The position numbers were made by a program, and so were the translations under genes. This document shows, piece after piece, positions 18,501 through 26,714 of a stretch of 64,000 nucleotides of DNA (within the stretch, counting starts at the first letter, position 1; each line of letters begins with the position of its first letter). The stretch is from Caldimonas tepidiphila. Its GTDB lineage: Bacteria > Pseudomonadota > Gammaproteobacteria > Burkholderiales > Burkholderiaceae_C. The notes beneath the pieces were generated by a model that was not told where the DNA came from, searched no databases, and worked only from the letters and a program-made list of their open reading frames with translations. The stretch lies in contig NZ_QXMG01000001.1 in the NCBI RefSeq assembly GCF_003569765.1, positions 248,001 through 312,000 on the forward strand. The letters run 5' to 3'.

Positions 18501-21258
18501 CCGCGAGGCGCGGCAGGCGGGTGAAGAGGTGATCCGCATCGTCAACGCCCGCGAGCACAATTTGAAATCGCTCGACGTGGACATCCCGCGGGGGAAATTC
18601 AGCGTCGTCACCGGCGTGTCGGGCTCGGGCAAGTCCACGCTCGCCTTCGACATCCTGTTCAACGAGGGCCAGCGCCGCTACCTCGAGTCGCTCAACGCCT
18701 ACGCGCGCTCGATCGTGCAGCCGGCGGGCCGGCCCGAGGTGGACGCGGTCTACGGCATCCCGCCCACCGTCGCCATTGAACAACGCCTGTCGCGCGGCGG
18801 GCGCAAGAGCACGGTGGCGACCACCACCGAGCTGTACCACTTCCTGCGCCTGCTCTACGTGAAGCTCGGCGTGCAGCACTGCCCGGTGTGCACGCCGGAC
18901 GCGCGCGTGCCGGTGCAGCCGCAGACGGCGGAGTCGATCGCCGCGCAGCTGATGCGCGACTACCGCGGCCGCCACATCGGGCTGCTGGCGCCGCTGGTCG
19001 TCAACCGCAAGGGCGTCTACACCGACCTCGCGAAATGGGCCAAGGCGCGCGGCCACACCCACCTGCGCGTCGACGGCGCGTTCCTGCCGGTCGATCCCTG
19101 GCCGCGGCTGGACCGCTTCAAGGAGCACACGCTCGAGCTGCCGGTCGGCGACATCGTCGTCGCGCCGGCCAACGAGGCCGAGCTGCGCGCGCTGCTGGGC
19201 CAGGCGCTCGAGGCCGGCAAGGGCGTGCTGCATGTGCTCAGCTCCCTCGACGGCCTGCGCGAATCGATGGCCGAGGGCGGCAGCGGCGCCGGCATCGGCG
19301 AGCTGCGCGTGTTCTCCACGAAGCGCGCCTGCCCGAGCTGCGGCACCAGCTTCCCCGAGCTGGACCCGCGCCTGTTCTCCTACAACAGCAAGCACGGCTG
19401 GTGCGGCGACTGCGTCGGCACCGGCGTCGCGCTCACGCGCGAGCAGCGCCGCGCGCTCGACGACTCGATCCGCGACGACGGCGAGCGCGGCCGCGAGCAG
19501 AGCTTCGCCGAGCCCGAGGTCGAGGACGTCGGCGAGCAGCCCTGCGGCACCTGCCACGGCGCGCGGCTGAACGCGACCGCGCTCGCGGTGCGCTTCCATG
19601 GCGAATCGATCGCGCAGATCGCGGCGCGCTCGGTCGAGGAGGCCCGCGACTGGGTCGAGGCGCTGCCCCTGGGCGAGCGCGAGCAGGCGATCGCGCGCGA
19701 CGTGGTCAGCGAGATCCGCAACCGGCTCGAGTTCCTCGGCGACGTGGGCCTGGGCTACCTGACGCTCGACCGCGCCGCGCCGACGCTGTCGGGCGGCGAG
19801 GCGCAGCGGATTCGCCTCGCGGCGCAGCTCGGCTCCAACCTGCAGGGCGTGTGCTACGTGCTCGACGAGCCGACCATCGGCCTGCACCCGCGCGACAACC
19901 GCATCCTGCTCGATGCCCTGGAAAAGCTCGGCAGCCTCGGCAACACGCTGGTGGTGGTCGAGCACGACGAGGACACGATCCGGCGTGCCGACCACATCAT
20001 CGACATCGGCCCCGGCGCGGGCAAGCGCGGCGGCCGCGTGGTCGCCCAAGGAACGGCCGCGGAGCTGGCGCGCCACGAGGACTCGCTCACCGGCCGCTTC
20101 CTCGCCCGGCCGCTGCTGCACCCGCTGCAGCCGCGGCGGCCGGTCGCGCGCGACAGCGCGCGGCTCGTCGTGAAGGGCGCCGAGCTGCACAACCTGCGCA
20201 AGGTCGATGCCGGGGTGCCGCTGCACCGGCTGGTCGCGGTGACCGGCGTGTCCGGCTCGGGCAAGTCCACGCTCGCGCGCGACGTGCTGCTCGCCAACGT
20301 GCAGGCCATCATCGCCAGCCGGGGCAAGGGGCTGCCGGCGCCGCAGGGCTGCAAGTCGGTCGAGGGCTGGGAGCTGATCGACCGCGTGCTGGAGGTGGAC
20401 CAGACGCCGATCGGCAAGACGCCGCGCTCCTGTCCGGCGACCTACATCGGCTTCTGGGACATGATCCGCAAGCTCTTCACCGAGACGCTGGAAGCCAAGG
20501 CGCGCGGCTACGCCGCGAGCCGCTTCAGCTTCAACACCGGCGCCGGCCGCTGCCCGGCCTGCGAGGGCCAGGGCCTGCGCACGATCGAGATGAGTTTTCT
20601 CCCTGACGTGAAGGTGCCCTGCGACGTCTGCCACGGCGCACGCTTCAACGCCGAGACGCTGGCCGTCACCTGGCGCGGCAGGAACATCGGCGAGGTGCTG
20701 AACATGGAGGTCGACGAGGCGGTGGAGTTCTTCGCCTCGATGCCCTCGATCGCGCACCCGCTGCAGCTGCTCAAGGACGTGGGCCTGGGCTACCTGACGC
20801 TGGGGCAACCGTCGCCGACGCTGTCGGGCGGCGAGGCGCAGCGCATCAAGCTCGTCACCGAGCTGTCGAAGGTGCGCGACGACGTGACGCGCCGCGGCAA
20901 CAAGGCGCCGCACACGCTCTACGTGCTCGACGAGCCGACGGTCGGCCTGCACATGGCCGACGTCGAGAAGCTGATCCGCGTGCTGCACCGGCTGGTCAAC
21001 GGCGGGCACAGCGTGGTGGTGATCGAGCACGACCTCGACGTGATCGCCGAGGCCGACTGGGTGCTCGACCTCGGCCCCGAGGGCGGCACCGGCGGCGGCC
21101 GGATCGTCGTCGCCGGCACGCCCGAGCAGCTGGTCGCGTCGGGCAGCCACACCGGCGTGTCGCTCGCGCCGGTGCTGGCGCGGCAGGCGCCGGCGGAAGA
21201 ACAGGACGAGGGGACGACGGACACACACGAGGCGCCCTTGGCGCAACAATCCCGGTGA
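15514..21258 (+). CDS. uvrA: Double-length UvrA-like excinuclease subunit A
   Basis: A 1914-residue protein made of two complete UvrA-like units joined head to tail. Four Walker A motifs begin near residues 33 (GPSGSGKSS), 658, 1034 and 1578 (GVSGSGKST). Four ABC signatures (LSGGE) lie at about 506, 851, 1425 and 1770. Zinc-type cysteine pairs (for example CEAC, CPAC, CPTC, CPSC, CPAC) occur in each half. A normal UvrA is about 940-970 residues with two ATPase cassettes and works as a dimer to detect DNA damage for UvrBC; here one chain holds the whole dimer equivalent. Fused UvrA-like proteins are known in several Burkholderiales beside a standard UvrA, so this is probably the second copy (UvrA2-like), and its repair role is inferred. 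No SOS box was seen upstream. Its stop codon overlaps the next start (TGATG). Confidence 0.92.
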   Translation: MSSGVIRIRGARQHNLKNLDLDLHTGELTVVTGPSGSGKSSLVFDTLYAEGQRRYVETFSAYARQFLDRMDRPAVDKVEGVPPAIAIDQTNPVRTSRSTVGTMTELNDHLKLLYARAAQLFDRVSGKPVRQDDPESIYATLMARTAPLNPRLVVTFPVELPAQTSQEEIEQWLSASGFTRVQAEREVATPTGPRKLLDVVADRFRIQTTEKARAIEALEVALKRGSGRVNVYVLQEEGEPELWRFSSGLHCPDSDLRYSQPSPAMFSFNSAFGACEACRGFGRVIGVDWGLVIPDHRKTLRSGAIKAIQTPAWKEIQADLLKYAGAAGIPRDTAWSQLSEEHRHWVIEGGADWKGDWNRQWYGIRRFFEYLESKAYKMHIRVLLSKYRSYTPCPACGGARLKTEALQWRLGDKAGADAVLPPAQRFLPVGVSWSRAQLEAFPGLSLHDLMLLSIERLRRFFDTLTLPSTMLDEALELLLLEIRTRLKYLCDVGLGYLTLDRQSRTLSGGEVQRINLTTALGTSLVNTLFVLDEPSIGLHPRDMNRIVEAMQRLRDAGNTLVVVEHDPAVMLAADRVLDMGPGPGAAGGQLVFDGSPEELKAAPTLTGTYLGARRQVGIGLRRLVDASTPKLVIEGVREHNLRNVSVEFPLQRLVCVTGVSGSGKSTLMQDVLFPALARHFGQATETPGEHDRLLGADWLTDAVFVDQSPIGKTARSNPASYVGAFDTIRALFADSSLARERGYGAGMFSFNAGDGRCPTCGGSGFEHVEMQFLSDVYLRCPDCDGRRYRAEILEATIERGDRALNVADVLELTVAEAVKLFGADREVVRALQPLADVGLDYVKLGQPVPTLSGGEAQRLKLAGFLAEAAKNATASKQKLARKGTLFLFDEPTTGLHFDDIAKLMRAFRKLLDAGHSLIVIEHNLDVIRAADWLVDLGPEGGEAGGEIVCTGTPDDVKQHPTSHTGAALRDYDKALGQGGLAVEEGRPLQSVALARRREARQAGEEVIRIVNAREHNLKSLDVDIPRGKFSVVTGVSGSGKSTLAFDILFNEGQRRYLESLNAYARSIVQPAGRPEVDAVYGIPPTVAIEQRLSRGGRKSTVATTTELYHFLRLLYVKLGVQHCPVCTPDARVPVQPQTAESIAAQLMRDYRGRHIGLLAPLVVNRKGVYTDLAKWAKARGHTHLRVDGAFLPVDPWPRLDRFKEHTLELPVGDIVVAPANEAELRALLGQALEAGKGVLHVLSSLDGLRESMAEGGSGAGIGELRVFSTKRACPSCGTSFPELDPRLFSYNSKHGWCGDCVGTGVALTREQRRALDDSIRDDGERGREQSFAEPEVEDVGEQPCGTCHGARLNATALAVRFHGESIAQIAARSVEEARDWVEALPLGEREQAIARDVVSEIRNRLEFLGDVGLGYLTLDRAAPTLSGGEAQRIRLAAQLGSNLQGVCYVLDEPTIGLHPRDNRILLDALEKLGSLGNTLVVVEHDEDTIRRADHIIDIGPGAGKRGGRVVAQGTAAELARHEDSLTGRFLARPLLHPLQPRRPVARDSARLVVKGAELHNLRKVDAGVPLHRLVAVTGVSGSGKSTLARDVLLANVQAIIASRGKGLPAPQGCKSVEGWELIDRVLEVDQTPIGKTPRSCPATYIGFWDMIRKLFTETLEAKARGYAASRFSFNTGAGRCPACEGQGLRTIEMSFLPDVKVPCDVCHGARFNAETLAVTWRGRNIGEVLNMEVDEAVEFFASMPSIAHPLQLLKDVGLGYLTLGQPSPTLSGGEAQRIKLVTELSKVRDDVTRRGNKAPHTLYVLDEPTVGLHMADVEKLIRVLHRLVNGGHSVVVIEHDLDVIAEADWVLDLGPEGGTGGGRIVVAGTPEQLVASGSHTGVSLAPVLARQAPAEEQDEGTTDTHEAPLAQQSR

Positions 21259-21695
21259 TGGACTCCACTGCCTCCCCCCCCTTGCCTGCCGGACTGCTCG
21301 ACTGCGAGGGCACCCTGGTGCAGGCGCTGCGCGCCTCGATCCCGCGCCTGATGGCGGTCTATGCCTTCGGCAGCCGGATCTCGGGCGATGCCGGCCCCGA
21401 CAGCGACCTGGACCTCGCCGTGCTGGTCGAGGGCTATGCCGATCCGCTCGTGCTGTGGGAGTTGTCGGGAACGCTGGCCGATCTGGCCGGCTGCCCGGTG
21501 GACCTGCTGGACCTGCGGGCCGCTTCGACGGTGATGCAGCACCGGATTCTCACCACCGGCCTGCGCCTGTGGGCGCGCGACGTGCAGGCGGGCCTGTTCG
21601 AGAGCTTCGTGCTGAGCGAGAAGACCGCGCTCGATACGGCCCGGGCCGGGCTGCTGGCCGACATCGCGAAGGATGGGAGGATCCATGGCGGATGA
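21258..21695 (+). CDS. MntA-like minimal nucleotidyltransferase (antitoxin type)
   Basis: A 145-residue protein with the minimal nucleotidyltransferase signature: VYAFGSRISGDAGP followed by DSDLDLAV, i.e. a GS motif and two catalytic Asp. Proteins like this are paired with HEPN-domain partners. In the characterised MntA-HepT modules the nucleotidyltransferase is the antitoxin and neutralises HepT by adding AMP groups to its active-site Tyr. The ATG at 21258 shares one base with the UvrA stop; a GTG immediately before it is a possible alternative. The overlap with the HEPN gene downstream supports a single operon with UvrA. Confidence 0.85.
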   Translation: MDSTASPPLPAGLLDCEGTLVQALRASIPRLMAVYAFGSRISGDAGPDSDLDLAVLVEGYADPLVLWELSGTLADLAGCPVDLLDLRAASTVMQHRILTTGLRLWARDVQAGLFESFVLSEKTALDTARAGLLADIAKDGRIHGG

Positions 21696-22122
21696 CGTGC
21701 TGCTCAACAAGGCCGCGACGATCGAGCGCTGCGTGGCCCGCGCCCGCGAGGAGTACGCGCGCGGGCCGGACAGCTTCGCCACCGACTACACACGCCAGGA
21801 CGCGGCCATCCTCAACATCCAGCGCGCCTGCGAGGCGGCGCTGGACATGGGCCAGCACCTGGTGCGGCGCGAAAGGCTGGGGGTGCCGCAGAGCGCCCGC
21901 GACGTGTTCGCTCTGCTGTCGCGGGCCGGATGGATCGAGCCGGCGCTCGCCGATGCGCTCAAGCGCATGGTGGGCTTCCGCAACGTGGCGGTGCACGACT
22001 ACCAGGCCTTGCAGTTGCCGATCACCGTCAAGGTCATCACTGAGCACCTGGACGAGTTTCTCGACTATTCGCGGGCCCTGCTGCTGAAGGACGGGGACAG
22101 GGCGGGCCCGTCGTCCGGCTGA
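21685..22122 (+). CDS. HepT-like HEPN ribonuclease toxin
   Basis: A 145-residue all-helical HEPN protein. The RNase motif Rx4HxY is intact: Arg99, His104 and Tyr106 in RNVAVHDYQ. This motif is found in HepT toxins, and the Tyr is the residue modified by MntA. The start at 21685 is preferred because GGGAGG precedes it and relatives begin at MADDVLLNKA; another ATG lies 12 nt upstream. The gene overlaps the nucleotidyltransferase by 11 nt. Toxin activity is inferred from family knowledge. Confidence 0.85.
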   Translation: MADDVLLNKAATIERCVARAREEYARGPDSFATDYTRQDAAILNIQRACEAALDMGQHLVRRERLGVPQSARDVFALLSRAGWIEPALADALKRMVGFRNVAVHDYQALQLPITVKVITEHLDEFLDYSRALLLKDGDRAGPSSG

Positions 22123-22141
22123 AAGCCGCAGGCGCAGGAAT

Positions 22142-22732
22142 TCATTGCGGCTGCAGCCAGCCCACCCGCCCCTGCCCCGCCTCGCCGACGCGCCTGACGA
22201 AGGCGTCCGCCGCGTCCTGCGGCAGGCTGATGCGCAGCTCGACCTGGCTGCCGTGCGCCACGTCGAGCAGCACCGCGCCGGCCGCGTCGATCTCGCGGCG
22301 CAACAGGCCCTCGAGCGCGTAGGGCACCGTGCAGCGCAGCGTCGCGAGCTTTCGCAGCGGCACCTTCTGCGCCTGCAACAGCGCCTGCGCCACCGCGTCG
22401 GTGTAGGCGCGCACCAAGCCGCCGGCGCCGAGCTTCACGCCGCCGTAGTAGCGCACGACGGTGGCGAGCACGCCCTCGAGGTCCTGGTGGCGCAGCACGT
22501 CGAGCATCGGCCGCCCGGCGGTGCCGCCGGGCTCGCCGTCGTCGACCGCAGCCGACTGGCCGCCGGCGAGCAGCGCCCAGCAGACATGCGCCGCCCCCAG
22601 ATGCTCGGCGCGCAGCTGCGCGACGCGCCCCTGCGCCGCGGCGCGGTCGGGCACCGCCTCGACGCAGCCGAGGAAGCGGCTCTTCTTGATCGTCAGGTCG
22701 CTATGGACGGCAGAAGCGAGCGAGAACGGCAC
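22142..22732 (-). CDS. YigZ/IMPACT family protein
   Basis: A 196-residue protein of the UPF0029/IMPACT family. The N-terminal IMPACT domain carries [22 protein letters not shown] and the family signature [14 protein letters not shown] ferredoxin-like C-terminal domain (about 130-196) follows. The cellular function is not settled; structural work on YigZ suggests nucleic acid or nucleotide binding, and the eukaryotic relative regulates translation. The GTG start is one base after the YitT stop, so the pair is probably co-transcribed. No earlier ATG is available in frame without overlapping YitT. Confidence 0.9.
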   Translation of the reverse strand: MPFSLASAVHSDLTIKKSRFLGCVEAVPDRAAAQGRVAQLRAEHLGAAHVCWALLAGGQSAAVDDGEPGGTAGRPMLDVLRHQDLEGVLATVVRYYGGVKLGAGGLVRAYTDAVAQALLQAQKVPLRKLATLRCTVPYALEGLLRREIDAAGAVLLDVAHGSQVELRISLPQDAADAFVRRVGEAGQGRVGWLQPQ

Positions 22733-22733
22733 C

Positions 22734-23348
22734 TCACATCCCCAGGTAGCGGCCGGGCCGGTGGTTGATCGCCAGCACCAGGTTCAGCGCCACCGCGCCG
22801 AGCACCGACAGCAGCACGCGCTGCGGCTCGACGGTCGAGAAGGCCGCCAGCACGATCACGCCGTCCACCGCCATCTGCACCTTGCCGGCGCGCCAGCCCC
22901 AGCGCTCCTGCAGGTAGAAGGCGACGATGCCGACGCCGCCGAGGCTGGCCTTGTGGCGGAACAGGATCAACAGGCTGGTGCCCATCAGCAGCCCGCCGAT
23001 CACCGCCGCGTAGAGCGGCTCCAGCCGCTCGATGCCGAGCACCAGCGGCTGCAACTCGGCGAACACCGACAGCAGCGCCACCGCGGCGAAGGTCTTCACC
23101 GTGAAGGCCCGCCCCATGCGGCGCAGCGCCAGCCAGTAGAAGGGCAGGTTGACGAGAAAGAAGACCGGGCCGAAGCCGAGGCCGCTCCAGTAGTGCAGCA
23201 GGAAGGCGATGCCGGCGGTGCCGCCGGTCAGCAGGCCGGCATGCGCGTAGAGCGCGAGGCCGAGCGACAGCATCAGCGTCGCGACGACGAGCGCCTGCGC
23301 GTCCTCGAGGTGGGTGTGGCGCACGGCGGGCGGAGGGGAGGCTTGCAT
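22734..23348 (-). CDS. YitT family membrane protein
   Basis: A 204-residue integral membrane protein with about five or six hydrophobic segments. It has the YitT (DUF161) features: [19 protein letters not shown] early on, and [20 protein letters not shown] in the second half. It lacks the soluble C-terminal domain seen in Gram-positive members. The function is unknown; a transport role is likely. It is first in a two-gene minus-strand unit with yigZ. Confidence 0.88.
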   Translation of the reverse strand: MQASPPPAVRHTHLEDAQALVVATLMLSLGLALYAHAGLLTGGTAGIAFLLHYWSGLGFGPVFFLVNLPFYWLALRRMGRAFTVKTFAAVALLSVFAELQPLVLGIERLEPLYAAVIGGLLMGTSLLILFRHKASLGGVGIVAFYLQERWGWRAGKVQMAVDGVIVLAAFSTVEPQRVLLSVLGAVALNLVLAINHRPGRYLGM

Positions 23349-23657
23349 GGGACGGAGCGACGCGGAAAGGACGGGGGCGAAGAATCAGGGATTCTCGCAG
23401 TTGACAGGCGGCCCGCGCCTCGATCGCGGGCCGCCGCTAGAATGATGCGATGCAACATCCCCCCGCCCTTCCCCAGGGCCCGGCCGCGCGGACCTGTCCG
23501 CCCTAGCGGGCGGCCCGCGCCGGGAGTCCGCCGCAGGACTCCGTCCCGGCCGCGCCGGGACCGAACCCGTCTCTCCGCTCGACACCGCCCCGGTGTCCCC
23601 CTGTCGTCCGCGTCCGGCTGCCGCGCGCGGCGATGCGATCCATTGCGAGCTCCCTTC
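23349..23657. promoter_or_regulatory. Divergent region between yitT and the SulP gene
   Basis: A 309-nt gene-free region holding the promoters of both units. Near yitT there is an inverted repeat GGCGGCCCGCG / CGCGGGCCGCC (23407-23417 / 23425-23435), then a possible -10, TAGAAT (23438-23443), reading toward the SulP gene. Four hairpins then follow in the presumed SulP leader at 23498-23597. Confidence 0.5.
23498..23597 (+). promoter_or_regulatory. Multi-hairpin leader upstream of SulP gene, candidate structured RNA
   Basis: Four successive perfect stems lie within 100 nt, ending 60 nt before the SulP start: CCGCCC/GGGCGG (23498-23513), GGAGTCC/GGACTCC (23523-23542), GTCCCGGC/GCCGGGAC (23543-23561) and GACACCG/CGGTGTC (23581-23597). 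Such density is higher than in other intergenic regions here. No known riboswitch class is recognised. In GC-rich DNA some stems occur by chance. Confidence 0.4.
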
Positions 23658-25139
23658 ATGTCCCTCGACTCCATCCGCCAGGAGTGGTTCTCCAACGTGC
23701 GCGGCGACCTGCTGTCCGGCCTCGTCGTCGCGCTGGCGCTGATCCCCGAAGCCATCGCCTTCTCCATCATCGCGGGCGTCGATCCGAAAGTGGGGCTCTA
23801 CGCCTCCTTCTGCATCGCCGTCGTGATCGCCTTCACCGGCGGGCGCCCGGGCATGATCTCGGCCGCCACCGGCGCGATGGCGCTGGTGATGGTCACGCTC
23901 GTCAAGGAGCACGGCCTGCAGTACCTGCTCGCCGCGACGTTGCTGACCGGCGTGCTGCAGATCGCTGCCGGCTATCTGCGCCTCGGCGTGCTGATGCGCT
24001 TCGTGTCGCGCTCGGTGGTCACCGGCTTCGTCAACGCGCTGGCGATCCTGATCTTCATGGCGCAGCTGCCCGAGCTCACCGGCGTGAGCTGGGTGGTCTA
24101 CGCGATGGTCGCCGCGGGCCTGGCGATCATCTACCTGCTGCCGCTGCTGACGCGCGGGGTGCCCTCGCCGCTGGTGTGCATCGTGGTGCTGACGGCGGCC
24201 TCGCTCGCGCTCGGCCTGGACGTGCGCACCGTCGGCGACATGGGCGAGCTGCCCGACAGCCTGCCGGTGTTCCTGCTGCCGGACGTGCCGCTCACCTGGG
24301 AGACGCTGCGCATCATCGCGCCCTACTCGGTCACGCTCGCGGTGGTGGGCCTGCTCGAGTCGCTGATGACGGCGCAGATCGTCGACGACCTGACGGACAC
24401 GGCCAGCGACAAGAACCGCGAGTGCAAGGGCCAGGGCATCTCCAACATCGCCGCCGGCCTGCTCGGCGGCATGGCGGGCTGCGCGATGATCGGCCAGTCG
24501 GTCATCAACGTGAAGTCGGGCGGGCGCGGGCGGCTGTCCACCTTCGCCGCGGGCGTGCTGCTGCTGATCTTCGTCGTCTTCCTCGGCGACTGGGTGGGGC
24601 GCATCCCGATGGCGGCGCTGGTCGCGGTGATGATCATGGTGTCGATCGGCACCTTCAGCTGGGCCTCGCTGCGCGACATCCGGCGCCTGCCCTGGAGCTC
24701 GAGCGTGGTGACCTTCGCCACCGTCGCGGTGGTGGTCGCGACGCACGACCTGGCGCAGGGCGTGCTGGTGGGCGTGCTGCTGAGCGGCCTGTTCTTCGCG
24801 CACAAGGTCGGCCGCGTGCTGCACGTCGGCTCGCGCCTGGAGGACGGGGGCCGCGAGCGCGTCTACACCGTGGTCGGGCAGGTGTTCTTCGCGTCGGCCG
24901 ACGCCTTCGCCGCGGCCTTCGACTTCAAGGAGGTGGTGCCGAAGGTGCGCATCGACGTGAGCCGGGCGCACTTCTGGGACATCACCGCGGTGAGCGCGCT
25001 CGACCGCATCGTGCTGAAGTTCCGCCGCGAGGGCACGACGGTCGAGGTGACAGGACTGGACACGGCGAGCGCGACGATGGTCGACCGCTTCGGCGTGCAC
25101 GACAAGCCGGACGCGGACGCGCGGCTGATGGGCCACTGA
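23658..25139 (+). CDS. SulP family anion transporter with STAS domain
   Basis: A 493-residue transporter of the SulP/SLC26 family. The membrane part (about 1-385) begins with [21 protein letters not shown], a SulP hallmark, and contains [20 protein letters not shown]-terminal STAS domain (about 410-493) includes [15 protein letters not shown], which replaces the usual anti-sigma-like core. Family substrates include sulfate, bicarbonate, and dicarboxylates, so the substrate is open. The ATG at 23658 begins at the conserved N-terminus although the frame is open further upstream. It is followed 25 nt later by a universal stress protein gene, a common pairing that suggests nucleotide- or stress-linked control. 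Confidence 0.9.
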   Translation: MSLDSIRQEWFSNVRGDLLSGLVVALALIPEAIAFSIIAGVDPKVGLYASFCIAVVIAFTGGRPGMISAATGAMALVMVTLVKEHGLQYLLAATLLTGVLQIAAGYLRLGVLMRFVSRSVVTGFVNALAILIFMAQLPELTGVSWVVYAMVAAGLAIIYLLPLLTRGVPSPLVCIVVLTAASLALGLDVRTVGDMGELPDSLPVFLLPDVPLTWETLRIIAPYSVTLAVVGLLESLMTAQIVDDLTDTASDKNRECKGQGISNIAAGLLGGMAGCAMIGQSVINVKSGGRGRLSTFAAGVLLLIFVVFLGDWVGRIPMAALVAVMIMVSIGTFSWASLRDIRRLPWSSSVVTFATVAVVVATHDLAQGVLVGVLLSGLFFAHKVGRVLHVGSRLEDGGRERVYTVVGQVFFASADAFAAAFDFKEVVPKVRIDVSRAHFWDITAVSALDRIVLKFRREGTTVEVTGLDTASATMVDRFGVHDKPDADARLMGH

Positions 25140-25164
25140 GAAACCAGGAAGCAAGGAGACCGTG

Positions 25165-26034
25165 ATGGACAAGGTGATCGCCTGCATTGCCGACCGGGCC
25201 GACGGCGACGACGTCTGCGCGCACGCCGCCTGGGCTGCGACGCGGCTCGGCACGCCGCTGGAGCTGCTGCACGTGCTGGACCGGCATCCCGAGACCGCGC
25301 CGGTGCAGCCGCAGGACCTGAGCGGCAGCATCGGCGTCGATGCGCAGGAGGCGCTGCTCGCGCAGCTCGCGACGCTCGACGAGCAGCGCGCTCGCGTCGC
25401 GATGGAGCACGGCCGGCTGCTGCTGCAGTCGGCACGCGAGGCGGCCGAGCGCGCCGGCGTCGCGCAGGTCGAGACGCGGCAGCGCCACGGCGCACTGGTC
25501 GACACGCTGCTCGAGCTCGAGCCGGGCACGCGGCTGTTCGTGCTCGGCGCCGGCCGCCACCACCGCGAGGACGGCCCGGGCGGGCGGCTGCACCTGGACC
25601 ACCGGCTCGAGCGGGTGGTGCGCGCGGTGCAGCGGCCGGTGCTGGTCGCCTCGCGCGGCAGCTTCACGGCGCCGGCGAGCGCGCTGATCGCCTTCGACGG
25701 CAGCGCCACCGGCCGCGCGATGGTCGAGCGCGTCGCGGCCAGCCCGCTGCTGCGCGGCCTGCCGCTGCACGTGGTGATGGCCGGCGGCGAGCGCGCCGGC
25801 CGCGAGGCGCTGGACTGGGCGCGAGCCCGGCTCGAGGCCGCAGGCTTCGACGCTCAGGCCGCGCAGCTCGCGGGCGAAGCGGAGACGGCGATCGGCGACT
25901 ACCAGCGCCGCCACGGCCTGTCGCTGCTGGTGATGGGCGCCTACGGCCACTCGCGCATCCGCCAGCTGATCGTGGGCAGCACGACGACGACGATGCTGCG
26001 CACCAGCGCCGTGCCGGTGTTGATCCTGCGCTGA
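25165..26034 (+). CDS. Universal stress protein, two UspA domains
   Basis: A 289-residue cytoplasmic protein with two tandem Usp domains (about 1-150 and 155-289). The second has the ATP-binding pattern G-x2-G-x9-GS in GAYGHSRIRQLIVGST. The first is degenerate at that place. AAGGAG at 25153-25158 sits 6 nt before the ATG at 25165, which decides against the adjacent GTG. It is probably co-transcribed with the SulP gene. Usp proteins bind ATP or signal molecules in stress; a role in regulating the transporter is only inferred from neighbourhood. Confidence 0.9.
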   Translation: MDKVIACIADRADGDDVCAHAAWAATRLGTPLELLHVLDRHPETAPVQPQDLSGSIGVDAQEALLAQLATLDEQRARVAMEHGRLLLQSAREAAERAGVAQVETRQRHGALVDTLLELEPGTRLFVLGAGRHHREDGPGGRLHLDHRLERVVRAVQRPVLVASRGSFTAPASALIAFDGSATGRAMVERVAASPLLRGLPLHVVMAGGERAGREALDWARARLEAAGFDAQAAQLAGEAETAIGDYQRRHGLSLLVMGAYGHSRIRQLIVGSTTTTMLRTSAVPVLILR

Positions 26035-26053
26035 GCCGACGGCGCGGCCCGCC

Positions 26054-26707
26054 TCAGCGGCGGGCCGCCTTGCGCCGCAGCGCCTGCCACAGCCGCCAGC
26101 CCAGCAGCAGCGCGACGATCGCCGCGTAGACCGCCACCTCGGCGAAGTCGTTCTTGCCGGCGCGCATCCAGAAGAAGTGCAGCAGCGCGAGCAGCGCCAC
26201 CGCGTAGACCGCGCGGTGCAGCGCCTGCCAGCGCGCGGCGCCCAGCGCCTTGATCGCCCGGTTGAACGAGGTCGCCGCCAACGGCAGCATCAGCGCCCAG
26301 GCGGCGAAGCCGACCAGGATGAAGGGGCGCTTGGCGATGTCGCGGGCGATCTCGTCGGGGTAGAGCCCCATGTCGAACCAGGCGTAGGCGAGCAGGTGCA
26401 GGCTGGCGTAGAAGAAGACGAACAGCCCGAGCATCCGGCGGAAACGCGCCAGCGCCGGCCAGCCGAAGCCCTGGCGCAGCGGCGTGACCGCGAGCGCGAT
26501 GCACAGCAGGCGCAGCGTCCAGTCGCCGAGCGAGCGGATCAGGGCCTCGGCCGGGTTGGCGCCGAGCCGGTCCGCCGCCACGCTGAAGAACAGCCAGACC
26601 AGCGGCGCGAGCGCGAGCAGAAACAGCGCCGGCTTCGCGGCGCGGTGCAGCAGCAGCCGGTTCACGCCGGCGGCCCGGGCAGCCGCGGCGGCGACGGGAC
26701 TCGCCAC
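26054..26707 (-). CDS. msrQ: Heme-binding membrane subunit MsrQ
   Basis: A 217-residue inner-membrane protein with about six transmembrane helices of the ferric-reductase-like type (YedZ/MsrQ). Conserved features are RRMLGLFVFFYASLHLLAYAW with a heme-ligand His, and RWQALHRAVYAVALLALLHFFW with two more His. MsrQ passes electrons from the quinone pool or flavin reductase to MsrP for repair of oxidised methionines in the periplasm. The GTG start lies 7 nt after the msrP stop. Confidence 0.93.
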   Translation of the reverse strand: MASPVAAAAARAAGVNRLLLHRAAKPALFLLALAPLVWLFFSVAADRLGANPAEALIRSLGDWTLRLLCIALAVTPLRQGFGWPALARFRRMLGLFVFFYASLHLLAYAWFDMGLYPDEIARDIAKRPFILVGFAAWALMLPLAATSFNRAIKALGAARWQALHRAVYAVALLALLHFFWMRAGKNDFAEVAVYAAIVALLLGWRLWQALRRKAARR

Positions 26708-26714
26708 CCGGGCC

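Noticed and set aside
15340-21249. A 1969-codon open frame on the minus strand opposite uvrA
   Set aside because: It lies antisense to a clear four-motif UvrA. Its composition (Arg, Ala, Val, His and Gln rich, no motifs) is what a GC-rich codon bias gives on the opposite strand.
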